A DNA stretch of 64,000 nucleotides from Actinomadura macrotermitis. Lineage in GTDB: Bacteria > Actinomycetota > Actinomycetes > Streptosporangiales > Streptosporangiaceae. This document shows, in pieces, positions 17,100 to 25,524 of the stretch (position 1 is its first letter; every line of letters begins with the position of its first letter). A program made the position numbers and the translations under genes. The stretch covers positions 1,264,073 to 1,328,072 of the forward strand of contig NZ_WEGH01000002.1 of assembly GCF_009604375.1 (NCBI RefSeq), written 5' to 3'. Below the pieces are notes generated by a model, which was given only the letters and a program-made list of their open reading frames with translations, was not told where the DNA came from and did not search any database.

Positions 17100-17546
17100 A
17101 TGGAGGCTTGGGTCCTCTGGCTGCTGGCGGCGGCGCTGCTCGGGATCGCCGAACTGCTCACGCTGACGTTCGCGCTCGGGCTGCTCGCGGCGGCCGCCGC
17201 GCTGACCGGCCTGGCGGGCGCGGCGGGGCTGCCGCTCGGCGCGCAGGTGGCGGTGTTCGCGGCCGGCTCGGCCGCCGGGCTCGGCCTGGCCCGCCCGATC
17301 GCGCGCCGGCACCTGGCCGTCCCGCCCGCGCTGCGGTCCGGCACCGCCGCGCTGGTCGGCCGCGAGGCGGTCACGCTCACCGAGGTCACCCGGGCCGGCG
17401 GGCGCGCCCGCATCGGCGGCGAGGAGTGGACGGCCCGGCCCTACGACCCGGGCGCGGTCATCCCGGCGGGCACGGTCACCGACGTGCTCGCCATCGAGGG
17501 CGCCACCGCGCTGCTCTACGGCACCGCCCCGGAGGAGGGGACATGA
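17100..17546 (+). CDS. NfeD-like membrane protein
   Basis: 148 residues from ATG 17100 (GGGGAGG upstream). Two or three N-terminal hydrophobic helices (about 1-75) are followed by a C-terminal OB-fold domain with the family elements GREAVTLTEV and GEEWTARP. NfeD proteins partner SPFH/stomatin proteins in membrane microdomains, and the next gene, overlapping by 4 nt, is such a protein. Confidence 0.9.
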   Translation: MEAWVLWLLAAALLGIAELLTLTFALGLLAAAAALTGLAGAAGLPLGAQVAVFAAGSAAGLGLARPIARRHLAVPPALRSGTAALVGREAVTLTEVTRAGGRARIGGEEWTARPYDPGAVIPAGTVTDVLAIEGATALLYGTAPEEGT

Positions 17547-18607
17547 CGGAACTGGCCATCGTCGTGCTCGTGCTGGTGGTCCTCGGCCTCGGCGCGGTCG
17601 CCGTCGCGGTGCTGCGGGCGGTGTGGATCGTCCCGCAGGCGCGGGCCCGCAACGTCGAGCGGTTCGGCCGCTACAGCCGCACGCTGGAGCCGGGCATCAG
17701 CTTCGTGGTGCCGTTCGTGGACCGGGTGAAGGGCCTGATCGACCTGCGCGAGCAGGTGGTGTCCTTCCAGCGGCAGCCGGTGATCACCGAGGACAACGTG
17801 GTGGTGCACATCGACACCGTGCTGTTCTTCCAGGTCACCGACCCGCGCGCGGCCGACTACGAGATCGTCGACTACATCAAGGCGATCGAGCAGCTGACCG
17901 CCACCACGCTGCGCAACGTGATCGGCACGCTGGACCTGGAGGCCACGCTGACCTCCCGGGACCGGATCAACACCGCGCTGCGCGGGGTGCTGGACGACGC
18001 GTCCGGCAAGTGGGGCATCCGGGTCACCCGGGTGGAGATCAAGGCGATCGAGCCGCCGCCGTCCATCAAGGACGCGATGGAGAAGCAGATGCGCGCCGAG
18101 CGGGAGAAGCGCGCGGCGATCCTGACCGCCGAGGGCGGCCGCCAGTCCAAGATCCTCACGGCGGAGGGCGAGAAGCAGGCGGCGATCCTGCGCGCCGAGG
18201 GCGCCAAGCGCGCCGCGGTGCTGGAGGCCGAGGGGCAGGCCGCCGCGGTCCGGCAGGTCTTCGAGGCGATCCACGACGCCGACCCCGACCCCAAGCTGCT
18301 GGCCTACCAGTACCTGCAGACGCTGCCGAAGCTGGCGCAGGGGGAGGGCAGCACGTTCTGGGTGATCCCGAGCGAGGTGACCTCGGCGCTGCAGGCGGTG
18401 TCGCAGGCGTTCGGCGGTTCGCTCGAGCGGGCCGTCCCGGCGCCGCCGCGGCCGCGCCCGGCGGAGCGGGAGGAGCCGGCCGCGGTGGCGGGCCCGGACG
18501 TCCGGGCGCCCTACGAACTGGCCCCGGGCGAGGAGTGGCCGGCCCGGCTGCCGGCGCCGCGCGCGGGGCAGGACGCCGAACGGCCGGTCGGGCAGGCCGG
18601 TGCTTGA
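17543..18607 (+). CDS. SPFH/band 7 (stomatin-like) protein
   Basis: 354 residues. One N-terminal membrane helix (about 4-28) precedes the SPFH domain (about 30-190; GISFVVPFVDRV, RDRINTALR) and a long coiled-coil rich in Ala/Glu/Lys with repeated ILTAEG/ILRAEG units near 190-240. The C-terminal 70 residues are Pro-rich and variable. Such proteins oligomerise into membrane scaffolds. It forms an operon with the NfeD-like gene. Confidence 0.93.
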   Translation: MTELAIVVLVLVVLGLGAVAVAVLRAVWIVPQARARNVERFGRYSRTLEPGISFVVPFVDRVKGLIDLREQVVSFQRQPVITEDNVVVHIDTVLFFQVTDPRAADYEIVDYIKAIEQLTATTLRNVIGTLDLEATLTSRDRINTALRGVLDDASGKWGIRVTRVEIKAIEPPPSIKDAMEKQMRAEREKRAAILTAEGGRQSKILTAEGEKQAAILRAEGAKRAAVLEAEGQAAAVRQVFEAIHDADPDPKLLAYQYLQTLPKLAQGEGSTFWVIPSEVTSALQAVSQAFGGSLERAVPAPPRPRPAEREEPAAVAGPDVRAPYELAPGEEWPARLPAPRAGQDAERPVGQAGA

Positions 18608-18754
18608 GCCGCTCCGCACGGTTTTGTTCGTATTGGAGCAAATGGCAATAGAAGCCGGTTCCCGTCGCCGGCCGGATACAGCAGGTGAGCAGGCCGGACG
18701 GCGGCCGAAGCGGCTGTGACCTGCTGTTCCGGCTCGCTCACTTTGGGCCATCCA

Positions 18755-18778
18755 CACAAAACAAAGATCAATTTTGTG
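18755..18778. promoter_or_regulatory. inverted repeat CACAAAA-N10-TTTTGTG
   Basis: Perfect 7-bp arms (18755-18761 and 18772-18778) in an AT-rich pocket 126 bp before the esterase start. The surroundings have an unusually low G+C content for this genome, as expected for a promoter/operator. The cognate regulator is unknown. Confidence 0.5.
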
Positions 18779-18903
18779 GGCCGCCCGGGCTATTGCGGGC
18801 AAGGCGTGCTCCGCTAGCGTCTCGCACAGCCGTGCGAGGCGCCGCCTCCCCACCCCCTCCGGCGCCGCGGGGATCGCACGGTCCCTGACTCCGGAGTGTG
18901 AGA

Positions 18904-19953
18904 ATGTCGCGTGTTGCACGTGGCCGCCGCGGGCTGCGCGCCGCCCTGGTGACCCTGGCCGGGATCGCCGTGACGGCCGGCCCGGCCGTCCACGCGGACG
19001 CCGCCGCGAAGGCGCCCGTCCTGCGCAAGGCCGACACCGGCGCCGCCATCACCGGGCGGACGCAGATCGACGCGCGCACCTTCGACCTCAGCGTGAAGTC
19101 CCCGTCGATCGGGCAGACCGTGAAGGTCCGCGTCATCACCCCGAAGGGCTGGTCGGCGACCTCGGCCCGCCGCTGGCCGGTCGTGTACACCTTCCACGGC
19201 GGCGCGGCCCACTACGAGTCCTGGACGAAGTACACCGACATCGAGCAGGTCGCCGCGCGCTACGACGCGATGGTCGTCATGCCCGAGGGCGGCGCGAACG
19301 GCTCGTACACGAACTGGTACAACTACGGCCGTCCCGGCGGCCCGAAGTGGGAGACCTTCCACACCAGCGAGGTCGTCCAGCTCATGGAGCGCAACTTCCG
19401 CGCGAGCAGCGCGCGTGCGGCCATGGGCATCTCCTCGGGCGGGCAGGGCGCCATCACCTACGCCGCCCGGCACAAGGGCATGTTCAAGTACGCGGCGTCG
19501 TTCAGCGGCATCGTGCACCTGACCAAGCCGGGCATCCCGGCCACGCTGATGTTCGCCGGCCTCGTGGCCATTCCGAGCGAGGACCCGTTCCGCATCTGGG
19601 GCCCGCCGAGCGGCGACATGGCCAACTGGAAGGCGCACGACCCGTACCTGCTGGCGGGCAACCTGCGCGGCACGCGGCTGTACCTGTCGTCGGGGCTGAC
19701 CGGTGAGCCCGGCCCGCTGGACCCGCCGTTCCAGGGGCTGGAGTACGTCCGGCTGCGGGTGGTCGCCGGCCTCAGCGAGTCCACCGCGGGCTCGACGAAC
19801 GTCTCGCTCGCCGCCCGGCTGAAGCAGCTGGGCATCCCGGTGACGACGCACTTCTACCAGAACGGCTGGCACCAGTGGGGCTACTGGGGCCCGGAGATGC
19901 ACCGGGCGTGGCCCGGCATCATGCAGTCGATCGGCGCCAAGCGCGTCGCCTGA
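18904..19953 (+). CDS. secreted antigen-85-like esterase (paralogue 1)
   Basis: 349 residues from ATG 18904 (GGAG 7 nt upstream). A signal peptide of about 35 residues ends near AHADAAA. The alpha/beta-hydrolase core belongs to the esterase family that includes mycobacterial antigen 85: VVYTFHGG oxyanion region, GANGSYTNWYNYG, nucleophile elbow GISSGGQG (Ser177) and C-terminal catalytic His323 in HQWGYW, corresponding to the HSWxYW element of antigen 85. Antigen 85 proteins transfer mycolyl groups to trehalose or arabinogalactan outside the cell. The acyl donor here is unknown. A close paralogue lies at 44448-45479 in the lipid locus. Confidence 0.88.
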   Translation: MSRVARGRRGLRAALVTLAGIAVTAGPAVHADAAAKAPVLRKADTGAAITGRTQIDARTFDLSVKSPSIGQTVKVRVITPKGWSATSARRWPVVYTFHGGAAHYESWTKYTDIEQVAARYDAMVVMPEGGANGSYTNWYNYGRPGGPKWETFHTSEVVQLMERNFRASSARAAMGISSGGQGAITYAARHKGMFKYAASFSGIVHLTKPGIPATLMFAGLVAIPSEDPFRIWGPPSGDMANWKAHDPYLLAGNLRGTRLYLSSGLTGEPGPLDPPFQGLEYVRLRVVAGLSESTAGSTNVSLAARLKQLGIPVTTHFYQNGWHQWGYWGPEMHRAWPGIMQSIGAKRVA

Positions 19954-20038
19954 TCCGATCCGCAGCAATTCGGGGCGAACCTCCTGATCCCGGACGGCAT
20001 CGAAGCTGGCAAACAGTTTCGGAAAGCGGGAGGTCCCA

Positions 20039-21091
20039 GTGCGAATCGGGAGGCGGATGGCCGTGCTGCGCGCGGCGGTCGCACTGGCGGCGGCGTCGTC
20101 GGCCACGGGCTGCGCGACGCTCATCGACTGGGACCCCAAGGACATGAAGAAGCCGTTCACCGTCGCGTTCGGCGGGGACGTCCACTTCGAGGGCATGCTG
20201 CGCGGCCGCCTGGACAGCAGGCCCGACGACGCGCTCGGCCCGATCGCGGCCCAGCTGAAGAGCGCCGACCTGGCGATGGTCAACCTGGAGACCGCCGTCA
20301 CGACGGGCGGTACGCCCGCGCCCAAGCAGTTCGCCTTCCGCGCCCCGCCGTCCGCGTTCCGCGCGCTGCGCTCGGCCGGCGTGGACGTGGCGACCATGGC
20401 CAACAACCACGGCATGGACTACGGCGAGACCGGGCTGAAGGACTCCCTGGAGGCCGCGCGCAAGGCGGGCTTCCCGGTCGTCGGCATCGGCAGCACCGCC
20501 AAGGAGGCGTTCCACGCGGAGGTGCTCAAGGTGAACGGCGCCAAGGTCGCCTTCATCGGCGCCACCCAGGTGCTGGACGACGAGCTGGCCACGGCGTGGA
20601 CGGCCACCGACACCAAGGCCGGCCTCGCCTCCGCCAAGGACGCGGCGCGGCTGGTGCAGGCCGTCAAGGACGCCGGCGTGCGCAACGACGTGGTGATCGT
20701 CGACCTGCACTGGGGGCAGGAGCTCAACTCCTGCGCGACGCAGAACCAGCGGCAGCTGGCCGCTCAGCTCGCCGACGCCGGCGCCGACGCGATCATCGGC
20801 AGCCACGCGCACGTGCTGCTCGCCGGCGGCTACCTCAAGGACAAGTACGTCCACTACGGGCTCGGCAACTTCGTCTTCTACAACTCCGCCGGGAAGACCG
20901 CGCAGAGCGGCGTGCTGACGCTCACCTTCGACCCGCTGGCCAAGAAGCGGCGGGTGACCAAGGCCGACTGGGCCCCGGCCGTCATCACCGAGGGGGTGCC
21001 GGTGCCGCTGACCGGCGAGGCCGCCCAGCAGGCCCGCACGCAGTGGGAGGGCCTGCGCGGTTGCGCCGACGTCAAGGCCACCCCTGCCTGA
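20039..21091 (+). CDS. CapA-like (PGA_cap) lipoprotein, copy 1
   Basis: 350 residues from a GTG with GGGAGG upstream. A lipoprotein signal with Cys in SSATGCA (near 22) is followed by a calcineurin-like metallophosphatase fold of the PGA_cap family: FGGDVHFEG, NLETAVT, MANNHGMDYG, VDLHWGQE and GSHAHVLL supply the Asp/Asn/His metal ligands. In Bacillus, CapA takes part in poly-gamma-glutamate capsule formation. The role of actinobacterial lipoprotein versions is not established. It lies 85 bp after the antigen-85-like esterase and before a second copy. Confidence 0.88.
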   Translation: MRIGRRMAVLRAAVALAAASSATGCATLIDWDPKDMKKPFTVAFGGDVHFEGMLRGRLDSRPDDALGPIAAQLKSADLAMVNLETAVTTGGTPAPKQFAFRAPPSAFRALRSAGVDVATMANNHGMDYGETGLKDSLEAARKAGFPVVGIGSTAKEAFHAEVLKVNGAKVAFIGATQVLDDELATAWTATDTKAGLASAKDAARLVQAVKDAGVRNDVVIVDLHWGQELNSCATQNQRQLAAQLADAGADAIIGSHAHVLLAGGYLKDKYVHYGLGNFVFYNSAGKTAQSGVLTLTFDPLAKKRRVTKADWAPAVITEGVPVPLTGEAAQQARTQWEGLRGCADVKATPA

Positions 21092-21208
21092 CCGATGTTT
21101 CACGTGGATCCATGCGCGCCGGACGCCGCGCGCGGGCGAAGCGGCGTCCTGGCCGGCGCATCGCGGATCGCGTGGCATGCTGAGCCGAAGCCGATCAAGG
21201 AGGTCCCC

Positions 21209-22300
21209 ATGGCGCTGCGCAGGAGAGCGGTCGCGCTGACCGCGCTGGCCGGAGTGCTGACGGTCGCCGGGTGCGGCGGTGACGGGGACCCCAAGGCGAA
21301 GGGGCAGGCGTCGCCCGGCGCGTCCGCCAAGCCCGGGAAGGCCAAGGCCAAGGCGGCCGAGGCGGCCCCCAAGGAGCCGTTCACGATCGCGTTCGGCGGC
21401 GACACCCACTTCGAGGGCGGGCTGCGCGGCCGGCTCGCCAGCCCGGCGACGGCGCTCGGGCCGATCGCCAGGACGCTGCGCGCCGCCGACCTGGCGATGG
21501 TGAACCTGGAGACGGCCATCACCACCGGCGGCTCGCCCGCGCCCGGCAAGGAGTTCACCTTCCGCGCGCCGCCGTCGGCGTTCGCCGCGCTGAAGGGCGC
21601 CGGGGTGGACGTGGTGTCGATGGCCAACAACCACGGCATGGACTTCATGGAGTCCGGCCTGCGCGACTCGCTGAAGGCGATCAAGCGGACCGGGTTCCCG
21701 GTCGTCGGCATCGGCAGGAACGCCGAGGAGGCGTACCGGGCGCACCGGGTCACCGTGAAGGGCAACAAGGTGGCGATCGTCGGCGCCACCCAGGTCCTCG
21801 ACGACCACCTGATCCAGGCGTGGACGGCCACCGACGCCAAGGGCGGCCTCGCCTCGGCCAAGGACGAGCCGCGCATGGTGCAGGCCGTGAAGGACGCCCG
21901 CAAGGGCTCCGACCTGGTCATCGTCCACCTGCACTGGGGGCAGGAGCTGAAGGCGTGCCCGCTGCCGCGCCAGCAGGCGCTCGCCAAGAAGCTCGTCGAG
22001 GCGGGGGCGGACGTCGTCGTCGGCGGGCACGCCCACGTCCCGCTCGGCGGCGGCTACATGGACGGCAAGTACGTCCACTACGGCATGGGCAACTTCGTGT
22101 TCTCCTCCGCCAACGGGCAGACCGCCAACTCGGGCGTGCTGCTGCTGCGGGTCGAGGACGGCAAGGTCGGCGCCGCCAAGTGGAAGCCCGCCCGCATCTC
22201 CGGCGGCCTCCCGATGCCGCTGTCGGGCGCTGCTGCTGCAGCGGAGGTCAAGCGATGGAACGGACTGCGCTCCTGCACCGGACTGTCAGCCCGTCCGTAG
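21209..22300 (+). CDS. CapA-like (PGA_cap) lipoprotein, copy 2
   Basis: 363 residues from ATG 21209 with AAGGAGG 7 nt upstream. Lipobox TVAGC near residue 22, then a Lys/Ala-rich linker and a PGA_cap domain parallel to the previous gene: FGGDTHFEG, NLETAIT, MANNHGMDF, VHLHWGQE, GGHAHVPL. The two are clearly tandem duplicates with the metal-ligand motifs intact in both. The linker after the lipid-modified Cys is longer here, so the domain sits further from the membrane. Confidence 0.88.
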   Translation: MALRRRAVALTALAGVLTVAGCGGDGDPKAKGQASPGASAKPGKAKAKAAEAAPKEPFTIAFGGDTHFEGGLRGRLASPATALGPIARTLRAADLAMVNLETAITTGGSPAPGKEFTFRAPPSAFAALKGAGVDVVSMANNHGMDFMESGLRDSLKAIKRTGFPVVGIGRNAEEAYRAHRVTVKGNKVAIVGATQVLDDHLIQAWTATDAKGGLASAKDEPRMVQAVKDARKGSDLVIVHLHWGQELKACPLPRQQALAKKLVEAGADVVVGGHAHVPLGGGYMDGKYVHYGMGNFVFSSANGQTANSGVLLLRVEDGKVGAAKWKPARISGGLPMPLSGAAAAAEVKRWNGLRSCTGLSARP

Positions 22301-22335
22301 TGCTTACCTGGGGGACGACCCTCAGACCCCCGCAC

Positions 22336-22360
22336 TTGACCCTCCCATAGTGGGAGAGGT
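22336..22360 (+). promoter_or_regulatory. MerR-type promoter/operator
   Basis: TTGACC (22336-22341) is followed directly by the dyad CTCCC-ATAGT-GGGAG (22342-22356). A -35 box abutting a dyad is characteristic of MerR-family targets, where the dyad fills an overlong spacer. The -10 is not obvious. The MerR gene starts 13 nt after the element, so it is probably autoregulated. Confidence 0.6.
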
Positions 22361-22372
22361 GAGCCTGAGCCC

Positions 22373-23125
22373 GTGAGCGAAGATCTCCTGCCGATCGGCC
22401 GTTTCGCGCGGCTGTGCCGGCTGAGCGTCAAGCAGCTGCGGCACTACGACGAGCTGGGGCTGCTGGCCCCGGCGCACGTCGACTCCGCGTCCGGGTACCG
22501 GTACTACCGCCGGGACCAGGTGCGGGACGCGTTGTCGATCGGGCTGCTGCGGTCGCTGGACGTGCCGCTGCCGACGATCGGGCGGGTGCTGTCGGGCGAG
22601 GGCGTGGCGCGCGCGCTGCGCGAGACCCGGGACCGGCTGGAGGCCGACCTGCTGCGGCGCCGCCAGGCCCTGGACTCGCTGGAGCGCGTCCTCGCCGAGG
22701 GGCTGCCGCGCACCGAGGTCACCACCGTCCGGGAGCCGGCCCGCCGGGTCCGCATCGCCGCGGACACCGCGACGCCCGCCACCGTCGGCGCGGTCACCGC
22801 CGCGTGCGTGGCGCGGCTGCTGGACGGCGGCCCCGCCGGCGTCTTCACCGGGATCTTCCCGCTCGTCGTGGGCGAGGAGTTCCCGGTGCGGGTGGCGGCC
22901 GAGCCCGGCGGCGAGACGCTGCCGGGCGGCGTGTTCGCGGCGGCGGTGCACGTCGGGCCGTACTCGCAGGTGCCGCTGACGGCGCACGCGCTGCTGGCCT
23001 GGTGCGCCGAGCACGGGCACGACCCGCGCGGCCCGGTGCGGGAGGTCTACCTCACCGACCCGTCCCAGGTGTCACCGGAGGAGCTGGTGACCCGGGTCAT
23101 GATCGGACTGGAGGAGACCCCGTGA
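22373..23125 (+). CDS. MerR-family regulator with GyrI-like ligand domain
   Basis: 250 residues, GTG start. The N-terminal winged helix has IGRFARLCRLSVKQLRHYDE and the GYRYYR element. A coiled-coil dimerisation helix follows (about 75-120), and the C-terminal half (about 125-250) is a GyrI-like small-molecule-binding fold (HVGPYSQVP). This is the BmrR/TipA-type layout in which a bound drug or metabolite switches on transcription. Its stop overlaps the GTG of a second GyrI-like protein, a likely target. Confidence 0.9.
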   Translation: MSEDLLPIGRFARLCRLSVKQLRHYDELGLLAPAHVDSASGYRYYRRDQVRDALSIGLLRSLDVPLPTIGRVLSGEGVARALRETRDRLEADLLRRRQALDSLERVLAEGLPRTEVTTVREPARRVRIAADTATPATVGAVTAACVARLLDGGPAGVFTGIFPLVVGEEFPVRVAAEPGGETLPGGVFAAAVHVGPYSQVPLTAHALLAWCAEHGHDPRGPVREVYLTDPSQVSPEELVTRVMIGLEETP

Positions 23126-23631
23126 GCGATTGGTACAAGGCCGCCGAGGAGCCCGAGATCGTCGAGTTCGGGCCGGTGCGCGGTCTGGCGGTGTCCGGGC
23201 AGGGCGCGCCGGGCGGCCCGGCCTACACCGCGGCGGTCGGCGCGCTGTACGGGGCGTTCGGGCCGCTCGGCCTGGTCCCGCCGCCCCTGGAGGGCCGCTG
23301 GTGGGTGAACGACGAGCGGCCGCCGCTGGAGGTGCCGCGCGAGGAGTGGCACTGGCAGCTGTTCCTGCGCGTGCCGGACGGGTTGGACCCGGACGTATCG
23401 GGGCACGACGGCATCGAGGTGGTGGAGTTCGGCGACGGGTTGTGCGTGCAGATGCTGCACTGCGGCCCGTACTCCGAGGAGCCGCGCAGCCTGGCCCGGA
23501 TGGGCGCGCTGATGGACGCCGAGGGGCTCGTCCACGCCGGGCTGCACCACGAGCTGTACCTGACCGACCCGCGCGAGCCCGACGGGAGCAAGGTCCGGGT
23601 GATCCTGCGGCAGCCCGTCCGGCCTGCCTGA
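23122..23631 (+). CDS. GyrI-like small-molecule-binding protein
   Basis: 169 residues from a GTG overlapping the MerR stop. It is a stand-alone GyrI-like domain with the family landmarks WWVNDERP, EEWHWQLFLRVP and MLHCGPYSEEP. Such proteins bind hydrophobic ligands and some sequester or hydrolyse toxic compounds. Coupling to a MerR regulator with the same kind of domain suggests that both see the same ligand. Confidence 0.85.
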   Translation: MSDWYKAAEEPEIVEFGPVRGLAVSGQGAPGGPAYTAAVGALYGAFGPLGLVPPPLEGRWWVNDERPPLEVPREEWHWQLFLRVPDGLDPDVSGHDGIEVVEFGDGLCVQMLHCGPYSEEPRSLARMGALMDAEGLVHAGLHHELYLTDPREPDGSKVRVILRQPVRPA

Positions 23632-23697
23632 TCTGGACACCGGCGTGCCACGGCGTACGTTCGCAAGGGGAGATCCTCGAACAGGCGGGTGGGCGCT

Positions 23698-25449
23698 ATG
23701 CGGGAGTTCCGGGTGAGGTCGGGCGAGGTCGAGCTGGCCGTGCGGGAGCGCGGGCAGGGGAACGAGCCGGTGATCGTGCTCATCCACGGCTACCCCGACA
23801 CCGGCGCGGTCTGGGACGAGGTCGCCGAGCGGCTCGCCACGCGGTTCCGCGTGCTGGCCTACGACGTGCGCGGCGCGGGCGGCTCGACGGCCCCCGCCGA
23901 CCCGCTCGACTACGGCGTGGACGCGCTGCTCGGCGACCTGGCGGCCGTCCTGGACGGCGCCGGCGTCACCGGCCCGGTGCACCTGGCGGGCCACGACTGG
24001 GGGTCGGTGCAGGGCTGGGACGCGGTGATCGGCGACCGGCTGCGCGGCCGGATCGCCTCGTTCACCTCGATCTCGGGCCCGGCCCGGCAGCACATCGTGC
24101 CGTGGGCGCGCGAGACGGTACGGTCCGGGCCGCGCGGCGTCGCCGAGGTCCTCGGCCAGGCGCGGCGCAGCGTGTACATGCCGCTGATGATGGCGCCGTA
24201 CGCGGGCGAGGCGCTCGCCCGGCTGCTGCCGGTCGCGTTCGAGAAGGGGCTGCGGCTGGCCGAGGGCGCCGAGCCGCGCCCCGGCCACCCCGCCGCGACC
24301 ATCGCCCGGGACGCCCGCAACGGCCTCGGCCTCTACCGCGCCAACATGCGGCGGCTCGGCGCGGCCGGCGACGGCGGCACTGACGTGCCCGTCCAGGTCA
24401 TCGTGCCGACCCGGGACCGGTACGGGACCGAGTCGATGCTGCTGTCGGCGCGCGGCCGGGCGTCGCGCCTGTACGTGCGGCGCATCCCGGCCGGGCACTG
24501 GGCGGTGCGCCGCGACCCCGACCGGATCGCCGCCTGGATCGGCGAGTTCGCCGACCACGTCGAGGGCGGGCCGGAGACGCCGGAGCTCGCCCGCGCCCGC
24601 GCGGCGGGCGGGACCGGCGGGGAGTTCGCCGGGCGGCTGGTCGTGGTGACCGGCGCGGGCAGCGGCATCGGCCGCGCCACCGCGCACGCGTTCGCCGCCG
24701 CCGGGGCGCGGGTCGTCGCCGCCGACGTCGACGAGGACGCGGCGAAGCGCACGGCCGGCGAGATCGGGGAGATGGCGAACATCTACCGGGTGGACGTGGC
24801 CGACGCCGCCGCCATGGAGCGGTTCGCCACCTATGTCGCCGAGGTGTTCGGGGTGCCCGACGTGGTCGTCAACAACGCCGGGGTCGGCCTCGCGGGGTCG
24901 CTGCTGGACACCACCGAGGCCGAGTGGGAGCGGGTCCGGTCGGTGAACCTGGACGGCGTCTACCGGGGCTGCCGGCTGTTCGCGCAGCAGATGGTGCGGC
25001 GCGGCGAGGGCGGCCATCTGGTGAACGTGTCGTCGATGGCGGCGTTCGCGCCGAGCGCCGAGCTGCCCGCCTACTCGGCGACCAAGGCGGCGGTCCTGCA
25101 GCTCAGCGAGTGCCTGCGGCTGGACCTGGCGCCGTTCGGCATCGGCGTCTCGGCGGTCTGCCCCGGCGTGATCGACACCCCCATCACCCGCAACGCCCGC
25201 TATGTCGGGCTGACCGGCCAGCTGCGCGAGCAGGCGGCCCGGGCGTTCGAGCGCCGCGGCTACCCGCCCGAGCGGGTCGCCGCGGCGATCGTGAAGGCCG
25301 TCCGGCACGACCGGGCGGTCGTGACCGTCGCCGCCGAGGCCCGCGCCGCCCGCGCCCTGTCGCGCGTCTCGCCCGCGGCGGCCCGCGCCGTGGGAGGCCT
25401 CGCCCACCGCGCTGGCACCCGTCTGCAGCAGCGGCCCACCGGCGGATGA
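23698..25449 (+). CDS. EphD-like alpha/beta hydrolase-SDR fusion
   Basis: 583 residues. Residues about 1-290 are an alpha/beta hydrolase of the epoxide-hydrolase type: IHGYPDTGAVWDE, nucleophile region GHDWGSVQG with Asp as nucleophile, and the catalytic His in AGHWAVR. Residues about 305-560 are a short-chain dehydrogenase: TGAGSGIGRA, NNAGVG, catalytic YSATK. This architecture matches mycobacterial EphD, which acts on mycolic acids. The ATG at 23698 is used; a GTG three codons earlier is possible. It is a lone gene downstream of the MerR pair, convergent with the MFS gene. Confidence 0.87.
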   Translation: MREFRVRSGEVELAVRERGQGNEPVIVLIHGYPDTGAVWDEVAERLATRFRVLAYDVRGAGGSTAPADPLDYGVDALLGDLAAVLDGAGVTGPVHLAGHDWGSVQGWDAVIGDRLRGRIASFTSISGPARQHIVPWARETVRSGPRGVAEVLGQARRSVYMPLMMAPYAGEALARLLPVAFEKGLRLAEGAEPRPGHPAATIARDARNGLGLYRANMRRLGAAGDGGTDVPVQVIVPTRDRYGTESMLLSARGRASRLYVRRIPAGHWAVRRDPDRIAAWIGEFADHVEGGPETPELARARAAGGTGGEFAGRLVVVTGAGSGIGRATAHAFAAAGARVVAADVDEDAAKRTAGEIGEMANIYRVDVADAAAMERFATYVAEVFGVPDVVVNNAGVGLAGSLLDTTEAEWERVRSVNLDGVYRGCRLFAQQMVRRGEGGHLVNVSSMAAFAPSAELPAYSATKAAVLQLSECLRLDLAPFGIGVSAVCPGVIDTPITRNARYVGLTGQLREQAARAFERRGYPPERVAAAIVKAVRHDRAVVTVAAEARAARALSRVSPAAARAVGGLAHRAGTRLQQRPTGG

Positions 25450-25524
25450 GGGTGCCGCCGCCGTGGCGGAGAAGGACGCCGGGGGCCGGAACAGAACCGG
25501 TGGCCGGTTCGTTGACGATGTGGA

